Assembly: GCA_900128585.1 (NCBI GenBank)
Contig: LT642379.1
Coordinates: 1-20,367, forward strand
DNA from: Stramenopiles sp. TOSAG23-3
Lineage: Eukaryota; Sar
Direction of reading: 5' to 3'
Length of the DNA stretch: 20,367 nt
The notes below the pieces were generated by a model that was not told the origin of the DNA, did not search any database, and was given only the letters and a program-made list of their open reading frames with translations. Within the stretch, counting starts at the first letter, position 1. Each line of letters starts with the position of its first letter. The position numbers and the translations under genes are program-made. This document shows, piece after piece, positions 1 to 6,969 of this stretch.

Positions 1-717
1 TTATTAGATTATTGATCGTTGAGATCGCATGCACCCCCCTTCCCCGTTCTTATACTGTAAGGTACTCTGTTGGCTATGATGGATGATAATTTTCTTTTTT
101 TTTTGATTGACATCTACTATCTGAGAACGAAGTGGCAACATAACAACAGCGTGATTGTATTTATTTTTTTAATGAATAAAATACTGAAATTCCTTATATT
201 CGTCCGCCTTATTAAATACATTCCATAGCATCTATATAGAGAGAGAACCAAGCGTTTAATTAAAAAAATTATTATTATTTTTGATTCATTTTTTTACTTT
301 TTTTGTGAGAGGAATAATGCTTCTTTACTGTGTACCTGGTATACTGTGTGCACTGCGAAGTCCATCTAATTAAATTTTATTCCTTCTATTTTATTCTATT
401 TACTTAAAGCTATAAACAGTCCCTTTGTATACATTAGAGTATACGAATTGTGGTACTTAATATACAATATATATATTATGATATGTTCCTTATATCCAGT
501 TTTTTGTATTTATTTCATCCTGGCCTTCTGATTGTTTTTGTTATAAAAGTTCTACCTATTTTTATATTATGGAAGTTTTATAAAAAACTATTAATTTTGT
601 ACATAAAAATGTGATGATATCGAAGTTAATCGTAAGAATATGACATGGCTGCTAAATTAAAAATATAAAAACTAAAACTGCCAAGAGGTATATATATGTA
701 AAAATTAAGCTTGCCAC
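1..717. other. AT-rich 3' flank, no gene seen
   Basis: This stretch is very AT-rich, with many short T, A and TA runs, for example TATATATAT-type sequence near 470-480. I see no open frame with protein-like composition, no tRNA B box and no strong tandem array. It is the 3' flank of the minus-strand coiled-coil gene that ends at 718, so it should hold that gene's 3' UTR and polyadenylation site. I could not fix either by eye. Confidence 0.6.
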
Positions 718-3700
718 CTAAAACCCAACGTTAACTATTGAGCCATCGCCACTTGCTCTTTTCTGGTAGTCTTCAGTGGTTGGGACTTGGTCCATATCGT
801 CGAGGGATGGTCTACCCAGTCCATTATGACTATGGCCATCTTCGGGCCCGCCGAGTTGCACGTCACTCCTTCGAAGTGGGGATTCTTTCTCCATCTTCGC
901 AGCTTCTGCAAGCTTCGCTTCTAACGCAATTCGCAACTCAGGGTTAGTTGCAGTCCGGAGACGCTCCTTAATACCCTCTATAGATCCCAAGTCGGATGCC
1001 GCGCCAGTCTGACTATCACTGGAAGCTTTCCCCGTAAGCGCCTTCATATTGTTACTGTCTTCTTTCTTTGCATCAGCAATTTCATTTTCTGCTTCCTGTT
1101 TCTCAGCTTTCAGCATTTCCGCGGAAGCACGGTTTTTCGCCATTTCAGCTTCGTACCTAGCTTTTGAAATCGCCTTCTTCTCTTCCTCGCTAACCTTGAC
1201 GGCTTTCTTGATATAAACTTCCTTTTCCGCAAGAACACGAGGGTCCGTGCTGTTTTCAAACCGTTTTGCCTCCTGAATGGCTTCATTCTTCTCCGCTTCC
1301 AATTCCTCCTCCTCGTGTTCACTCGCTTTCATCTTTAGAATATCTACCCTAGATCGATACACGGAGTTTGCAGCTTCTGTGTCGGTCTCGTTTTCCACAG
1401 CTTCAAAAAGTCTATTCTGTGCACTGTCAGATGCCAAGTATTGCTGGTACTTCTTCTGCTTCCTTTTACTATCTTCTTCCTGCCTCCTTTTATGATACTG
1501 TGCTATCGCACGCGTACGCTTGAACTTCTGTTCGTTCGCATGCATGATCCTCTGGTCATGTGCTTTCTGCAATCTCTTTGCCCGACGGTTTTCAATTGCT
1601 TGAAAGTCTGCCATGAACTTTTTCTGAGCTTCTTCAGCAGCCTTTCCCGTCGCAGACTCCTGAGAGCCCCCCATCTCTTTCAGTGCATTCTTGGTCGAGT
1701 TCAAGATTGCTTCTGCCTGTTTGGCATGGAAATTACACCCTGGGGTAGCACGGACGTCCGATCCATTCCCGATTATTTTGCACCCCCGGGCCAGTTCCAA
1801 CACCGCAGATAAAGGTTCCAACTGTTCAACGACGTCCCGTACACTAGGCCACTCCAACTTGCTCTTGTTCAGTCTCTCGTATTCTGTGTCAACCTCGTGC
1901 ATATTCCGCGTTGCATTCACTAATTGCTCGCGAGCGGAACGGATGATGTCAACATTAGTAACGTCCGAAAGATTCTGCTGGACATACTTGGCCGCACGCT
2001 CATACACGACCTTAGCTGCAGCTTCTTTCGCCTTCAACCCTGCCATCTGAAGCGTGTCGAACGCTTCAGCGTCAGCAATGGCGCTAAAGGATGCGACACG
2101 ATCGCCCAGGAGGCGGGCGTACGACATGCGGTCTTCAACGTGCTCTTTCAGGCCATTCCCACGAGCCGGGGCGGGCTTTCCAAACAACAATTTCAAATTG
2201 CTCAATGATAGTTTTCCAACAGCCCATTCGTCTCCGACAAGAGCCTTTTGGTCAGCAACCAAGGACACCACTATCTTGGTTCCATCAACGCCGAACCGTT
2301 GGACCTTTCCTTTGAAGTCTTGTACAAACGGGCAAGTGGTGTTATCCAAACACGAAATTATGGACGCACGATACTGCCGTACCTCAACTCTGCTTTTTGT
2401 CACAACCTTGAAGTCGATTGGGAGAATGCCTACATTGCTCTGCGTGTCGCATTGAGGCTTCAGTGCAATGTTGTTTCTGCTCGTCCTAATGTAGTCGGCC
2501 AGAACATTACCAAGAAGCCCTTCGAACTCATCGGTCCAATCATGACACACGATACCAGTAATTTCTAAGGTCCCAGAGAAAACGTTCTTGTCATTAGACG
2601 TGCTATCAGCTAACTTTGAAAATCTAGCCAGGGCATCGACGCCGTTGTGCTTCAGCACCTCTTGGTCCGAAAGCGGAGGGTGCTGAGGTGGGGCGAGTCC
2701 TAATTCTACTGCCCGCTTGTCAGCTTCCTCTTCCACCATTTGCAACTTCGTCATTGCATCCGTTCCGTTCTGGGCGGGGGTTTCTGGGGCTGTACCATTT
2801 TGGGTAGAGTTTGCAGGAGCTGTCCCGTTGGCCAGTGGGTCAAGCAACTGCTGGTTTTTCGGGGTCAGGCCAGTCTCCTTTTTCATACGGGCAACGATTT
2901 GTTTCAAAAACTTCTGGTGGAGTGACTTTTTCATCACAATATCTGCAGCGGTCGGTTTGTTCCCACTGGATCGGCGCGCCTCCATCCGAGCGACCGCTTG
3001 GTCTGCTTCTGTGGCACGCTGGGCGGCGAGAGAAATTTGCTCTGGGGTACCATTTTGCAGGACCGTTTCCAAAACTTTGTGCGCCTTTGCAGCAGTTTCA
3101 ACAGCGTTGGCCCCTGCCAGTTTGTCGGCCATCATAGCTTGCTCGGCTGCAAGCGCAGCTTCTTTTTTGGCGCGTGCCAACATTTTCGCATCGCCACTCT
3201 CTTCCCCTACCTTTTCCATGGTGGTTGCGACGGCGTCTGTCGCTGCCGCCTTCTCTCGACGAGCAGCATCGACGTCTGCGGTGCCCCCTGCTGCAACCTT
3301 GATTTCTGCGGCGCGTACGGCAGCGTCGGCGTTCTTTTCGCGGCTTTCAGCGCGCATTTCGTCCAAACTGAGGCTTGCCTTCTTGGCCGCTTTCTCGTAC
3401 GCCGCCCGCTGCTCCGGCATGGCGTCGGCAAGTTTCTGTTCGGAAACTGCTAAATTCTCTTGCCCTCGTGCAACCTTCACTTCCATCGCAGCTTTCGCTT
3501 TCTCTGCCGCGGACGAGTTCGACATCTTGCTCTTTTCCAGCTTTGCCTTTGCTTCTGCGATTGCGATTCTGCCGTTCTCGACAGCAAAGGCAGCTTTGGT
3601 TTTGTTGGACGGCCTGCCCGTGGACATTTTGGCCTCAAGGGCAACCTTTTTCTCGTTCGCTTCCGCAAGCTCCGCTTCAGCGCGAGACAGTCGTACTTCT

Positions 3701-5418
3701 TCCTGCAGCGTTGCCGAGGAGCTGTTCATACCTGCTCCAGTTTCGTTCGGCAAAGCCTTGGCGCTGTCTACGACATCTGCCGCGATGCTTTGGGTGAGCG
3801 TCTTCGGAACCTTCTTGTGCGCCACCGTCGGCAGCTTCCCCGCTTTCTCGGCGCTGAGTGCGGCAGTTACTTTCAGCTTGGTCGCTTCGTCTGCTTTTGA
3901 GATAGCCTGCTCCGAGACCGCTTCGGACTCACGAATGGCCGCTTGCGCCCTTGACTCTGCGCTTTCGTAGTCCTTCTTAGCTTGGTCACATGCAGCTTTG
4001 TCTTCTGGAGCATTCGTGCTGGCGGCACGGTCGCACAGTTGCTGGGTCGAAACGTACAGTTTGGACTTCTTCGTTTCTGCCGCGTCGGCGTTGGCCTCGG
4101 CGGCTGCCTGGACCTGCTCCACGGCGCGCTGGTCTTTCCCCGCAAGTTCTGCCCGTGCTTCGGATTGCACGGCAACCTTTTTCGCCGCGTCCAACTCCGC
4201 TTTCGCCTTGATGACTTCCTTCGTTTTCGTCGCGGACGTGTCCTTTTCTGCTACGTCGAGCTGTTTCTGAGCCGAGCGCACGTGCTCTTCTGCCGCCACG
4301 GCCTCCTTCGCCTCGAGCGAAGGCTTCGCATTCGTGGCGTTGTGCGCGTCGATCTTCTCTAAAATTTCGGACGCCGCTTGCTCTTCTTGCGCAGAAACCT
4401 TCCCCGCGTTCTCCACGATCTTTTTCTCGCACACACTGCACTGGCCCTGGACCTCTGGGTTGTGCGGGTGCGTGTGGGTTCGAAAATAGTTCGGTGCGCC
4501 ACCTTCTGGGTGAGAGCACCACCCTGAGGCACACTTGGCATTCAACGGAGATTCCCCGTCCACGTCCTCGTGGCAGGTGGCCGACCCCGCGCACCACCCG
4601 CAAAATTTGTCGGCCAGGCAAGACCGGCAATTGCTATACGTCGAGCATGGGGCTGCAGGGCAGCTCCCGTACACCCAAAACTGGGCAACCACTTGCTTGT
4701 TCGTCAAGTCCTCTAATTTTAGCCTCAGGCTCCTTCTGCTTGGGCCAACGTGGTTGCCGGCCAAACAGAGGCGCAAGTTGCTCATGAACCCGCACCCTGG
4801 CGCCGCGGTGCACACGGCACAGTCGTGCGTCACCGGGCAGGAGTTGTTTGCGTTGGGCGTGTCAAACGATGGATGCCACGTGACGCCGGCAGGGAACTGC
4901 TGGGGCATCTTCAGCTGGGCCCGGACCTGTTCCCGAAGGGCCGCTATGCCAGCACTAGTCGGGACAATACGCCTACGGGTCAACTCCCTGGACAGTTCTT
5001 TGGCCGACATGTCCACGATCTCCTTCTCAAAAAAATCCCGGAGCGTCTTGACGTACAAGTCCTTCGACTCTTTCCCCTCCTCCGCACTAACCGCAAGAAA
5101 TCTCTTTTCTGTCTCTAATTTAAGCTGCGCCTCGCCGAGTCGCATAAGCTCTTTCCCAGACAGCAACGGGTTCGCAAGGCGAACGGACCTTTTCAAGTCC
5201 TCGGCGTAACTACTACCGGTGCCCCCGCTTTCACTACTGCCCGTTGCCCCCGTGGCACCGGACGCGGAGCCCGTGGATGACACGCCAAATTCCCCTCCTA
5301 GTCCTGTCATGTCAAGGGGATCGGCCCTGGCACCAAGCCGGATTGCTTGGCACGGCACAAACGGGTGCCATACAAACAACACGCAAACAATAAACAGCCG
5401 AACGAGCTGCGGCATCAT
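718..5418 (-). CDS. Secreted coiled-coil protein with PSI-like cysteine modules and a Gly-X-Thr linker
   Basis: The open frame begins at a GTG (5478). The first ATG is at 5418, with a second ATG at once after it, giving 1566 aa. Residues 1-25 form a clear signal peptide ending in PCQA. Then come a Gly-Ala-Thr triplet linker (about 50-68), a short helical region (70-170) and a 16-cysteine PSI-like region (194-330). A very long Ala/Lys/Glu helical region (about 335-860) follows, then an NGT-rich linker carrying several N-glycosylation sequons (862-886). A compact domain with four cysteines (about 947-1080, alternating strands and helices, perhaps SEA-like) comes next, and a second charged coiled coil runs to about 1520. 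The tail is polar. No membrane segment is seen after the signal peptide. I infer a secreted structural or matrix protein; the full-length family is not recognised. It diverges from the EGF gene and resembles the giant gene at the other window end. Confidence 0.85.
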   Translation of the reverse strand: MMPQLVRLFIVCVLFVWHPFVPCQAIRLGARADPLDMTGLGGEFGVSSTGSASGATGATGSSESGGTGSSYAEDLKRSVRLANPLLSGKELMRLGEAQLKLETEKRFLAVSAEEGKESKDLYVKTLRDFFEKEIVDMSAKELSRELTRRRIVPTSAGIAALREQVRAQLKMPQQFPAGVTWHPSFDTPNANNSCPVTHDCAVCTAAPGCGFMSNLRLCLAGNHVGPSRRSLRLKLEDLTNKQVVAQFWVYGSCPAAPCSTYSNCRSCLADKFCGWCAGSATCHEDVDGESPLNAKCASGWCSHPEGGAPNYFRTHTHPHNPEVQGQCSVCEKKIVENAGKVSAQEEQAASEILEKIDAHNATNAKPSLEAKEAVAAEEHVRSAQKQLDVAEKDTSATKTKEVIKAKAELDAAKKVAVQSEARAELAGKDQRAVEQVQAAAEANADAAETKKSKLYVSTQQLCDRAASTNAPEDKAACDQAKKDYESAESRAQAAIRESEAVSEQAISKADEATKLKVTAALSAEKAGKLPTVAHKKVPKTLTQSIAADVVDSAKALPNETGAGMNSSSATLQEEVRLSRAEAELAEANEKKVALEAKMSTGRPSNKTKAAFAVENGRIAIAEAKAKLEKSKMSNSSAAEKAKAAMEVKVARGQENLAVSEQKLADAMPEQRAAYEKAAKKASLSLDEMRAESREKNADAAVRAAEIKVAAGGTADVDAARREKAAATDAVATTMEKVGEESGDAKMLARAKKEAALAAEQAMMADKLAGANAVETAAKAHKVLETVLQNGTPEQISLAAQRATEADQAVARMEARRSSGNKPTAADIVMKKSLHQKFLKQIVARMKKETGLTPKNQQLLDPLANGTAPANSTQNGTAPETPAQNGTDAMTKLQMVEEEADKRAVELGLAPPQHPPLSDQEVLKHNGVDALARFSKLADSTSNDKNVFSGTLEITGIVCHDWTDEFEGLLGNVLADYIRTSRNNIALKPQCDTQSNVGILPIDFKVVTKSRVEVRQYRASIISCLDNTTCPFVQDFKGKVQRFGVDGTKIVVSLVADQKALVGDEWAVGKLSLSNLKLLFGKPAPARGNGLKEHVEDRMSYARLLGDRVASFSAIADAEAFDTLQMAGLKAKEAAAKVVYERAAKYVQQNLSDVTNVDIIRSAREQLVNATRNMHEVDTEYERLNKSKLEWPSVRDVVEQLEPLSAVLELARGCKIIGNGSDVRATPGCNFHAKQAEAILNSTKNALKEMGGSQESATGKAAEEAQKKFMADFQAIENRRAKRLQKAHDQRIMHANEQKFKRTRAIAQYHKRRQEEDSKRKQKKYQQYLASDSAQNRLFEAVENETDTEAANSVYRSRVDILKMKASEHEEEELEAEKNEAIQEAKRFENSTDPRVLAEKEVYIKKAVKVSEEEKKAISKARYEAEMAKNRASAEMLKAEKQEAENEIADAKKEDSNNMKALTGKASSDSQTGAASDLGSIEGIKERLRTATNPELRIALEAKLAEAAKMEKESPLRRSDVQLGGPEDGHSHNGLGRPSLDDMDQVPTTEDYQKRASGDGSIVNVGF
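4429..4839 (-). other. PSI-like cysteine region of the coiled-coil protein
   Basis: Residues 194-330 of the 1566-aa protein hold sixteen cysteines. The second module (C258, C264, C267, C273, C276, C282, C296, C301) shows C-x5-C-x2-C-x5-C-G-W-C-x5-C, the core pattern of plexin-semaphorin-integrin repeats. The first module (C194, C200, C203, C209, C218) keeps the same early spacing but has G-F-M where the second has G-W-C, so it lacks one cysteine. A His-rich stretch (HTHPH) and a final C-x2-C pair (C327, C330) follow. PSI modules are disulfide-bonded and extracellular, which agrees with the signal peptide. The assignment is by pattern only. Confidence 0.6.
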
Positions 5419-5432
5419 CTCACGTGCTTGTG

Positions 5433-5494
5433 CTGGATAAAGTAATAAGAACCTTTTCGTTACAACACAACAAAACACACAGGAAATTACTTAC
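5433..5494 (-). other. Possible 62-nt intron in the 5' UTR of the coiled-coil gene
   Basis: Read on the minus strand, a perfect GTAAGT donor starts at 5494 and a T-rich stretch ending TTTATCCAG closes at 5433, leaving 14 nt before the ATG at 5418. The GTG that opens the longer frame lies inside this segment, which supports not using it as a start. Donor and acceptor are good, but short chance matches are common in AT-rich spacers and no transcript is available. Confidence 0.3.
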
Positions 5495-5961
5495 TATTCC
5501 TAGAGACTAACACAATACACAAGAAAACACACACGCAGAAAGTGGTACACACACCGCGCAAACCATACCTTTCAACGTATCTCTCCACCAACTCAACTCA
5601 ACCTTCACTGAACTACAATCTCAACTCGAGTTAAAGTTAAATAACCTTCAAGAGTCTTCAAAAGGAAAAAAGGGATTTCCATTCATTGTACTTCTATTAT
5701 AAACGTAGTATACTAATTATAAAACCCTATTCAGAAGAAAGAAAGAGTATTCAGAATATTCCTAAATTATATAGAAAGACTATTTATTAAGTGTACTATC
5801 TGTTCGTATATAAATTATAATAAGTTAGTACATGTATGCTATTCTGATGCTATGTATATTAACTTTTATGATATTATTTCCTATATAATTGGTTAATATA
5901 AGTATGAAATGGTAAATCTTAACTTAATAAAGGAGTATACTATGAGTTTATTAATTGAACA

Positions 5962-6001
5962 ATGGAATAGATGGAATAGAGAGATGGAATAGATGGAATA
6001 G
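5962..6001. repeat. Four copies of a 9-bp tandem repeat
   Basis: ATGGAATAG occurs four times, at 5962-5970, 5971-5979, 5984-5992 and 5993-6001. The second and third copies are separated by AGAG. A run of eight C follows almost at once (6004-6011). It lies in the divergent spacer between the two secreted-protein genes. Confidence 0.9.
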
Positions 6002-6105
6002 CACCCCCCCCTTTCTTTTTATTCCTTGGATAAAGAAAGAGAACGTCCGTTCGTCGTTCATTCATTCCTTTTTGTTTTCTTTTTGTTTTTTTAATCGATT
6101 CAATG

Positions 6106-6196
6106 GTATTTGTATGTTAATATATGGTAATCTATCGTATTTATATGCTATACTATTTTATCATATGGTATTTATATGTTATTCTATCCCCCCCCC
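6106..6196. repeat. Three imperfect copies of a 31-bp repeat ending in a C run
   Basis: The motif GTATTTRTATGYTA starts at 6106, 6137 and 6168, an exact 31-bp spacing, with partly conserved sequence between copies. The last copy runs into nine C (6188-6196). The array is AT-rich and contains no credible coding frame. Confidence 0.75.
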
Positions 6197-6270
6197 TTTT
6201 TTTTTCTTATTTATTGAAAAAGGAGGTCTTCAGTCCTTCCTCATTTTCCTTTTTTTATCGATTAGAAACT

Positions 6271-6480
6271 ATAGTTCTTTTCTGTACTTGAAAACATAGT
6301 AGACTATATAATATAATAGGGAAAAAAAGAAAAAAGGATATAGTTCTGTTTCTGTACTTTAAATCATAATAGACTACATAGTATAATAGGAAGAAAAAGA
6401 AGAAGAAGGATATAGTTCTATTACTATACTTTAAAGCATAGTAGACTACACAATATAATAGGAAGAAAAAGAAGGATTTT
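6271..6480. repeat. Three imperfect copies of a 69-72 bp repeat
   Basis: Copies begin with ATAGTTCT at 6271, 6340 and 6412. Each continues with a TNCTGTACTT- or ACTATACTTT-like segment, a CATARTAGACTA core, a TATAATAGG block and a purine-rich tail (GAAAAAGA). Length differences between copies come mostly from the purine tail. A run of ten G (6507-6516) lies just downstream. It is an intergenic minisatellite in the divergent spacer. Confidence 0.85.
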
Positions 6481-6596
6481 AGGAAAAGGAAGGAAACAAG
6501 AGAAAAGGGGGGGGGGTCCTAGATTACATAAACACAGCACAGAATAGTCAGAGACATGAATATAGTGTTTATTATTAGGGTTAGTGTGGGAGAGTT

Positions 6597-6730
6597 AAGA
6601 AAGAAGGGAAGGAAGGAAGGAAGGAAGGGAAGAAGGAAAGAAGAAAGGAAGGAAAGGAAAGGAAAGGAAAGAAAAAAAGAAAGAAAAAAAGAAAGAAAGA
6701 AAGAAAGAAAGGAAAGAAGAAGAAGAAGGA
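6597..6730. repeat. 134-bp uninterrupted purine tract (GGAA/GAAA microsatellite)
   Basis: Every base from 6597 to 6730 on the plus strand is A or G, moving from GGAA units through GGAAA and GAAA units to GAAGAA. Short frames on both strands here (Lys/Arg/Glu-rich or Phe/Leu/Ser-rich) are products of the repeat. The tract ends about 100 bp before the TATA-like box of the EGF gene. Confidence 0.95.
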
Positions 6731-6830
6731 TTGTCTTGTTGAATATAATAAATATAGAATTACTAGAGTCCATGATGGTATGATACGATTAACAATTTTA
6801 CTTTACTTCGGTCGATCGGTCGGTTAACTT

Positions 6831-6838
6831 TATATAAG
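6831..6838 (+). promoter_or_regulatory. TATA-like box upstream of the EGF gene
   Basis: TATATAAG lies 132 bp before the chosen ATG at 6970, after a less AT-rich stretch with GATCGGTCGG. Position and sequence suit a core promoter, with transcription starting around 6860. The surrounding spacers are rich in similar AT strings, so this remains a candidate. Confidence 0.35.
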
Positions 6839-6969
6839 TGTGCGTTTGGGGAATTCTTTCATTTCTTTCAGCAAATTCTTTCCCAAGCTTGTACGTTTTC
6901 AAAGTTTGTTTTCCCGCACTGCTACATACATCTAGCGCGTTTAAACCTAGAGTTTCTTTCTTTGTTAAC

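Noticed and set aside
2717-3970. 417-codon plus-strand frame opposite the coiled-coil gene
   Set aside because: It is antisense to an Ala/Lys/Glu-rich coding region. The product is a Ser/Ala/Phe-rich low-complexity string with no domain, as expected when such codons are read backwards.
3986-4630. 214-codon minus-strand frame, Arg/Gly-rich
   Set aside because: It is a shifted frame inside the PSI and coiled-coil coding region, with composition typical of a frame shadow.
5955-6299. 114-codon frame in the divergent spacer
   Set aside because: It is composed of the 9-bp and 31-bp repeats and homopolymers; the product is low-complexity Phe/Ile/Asn.
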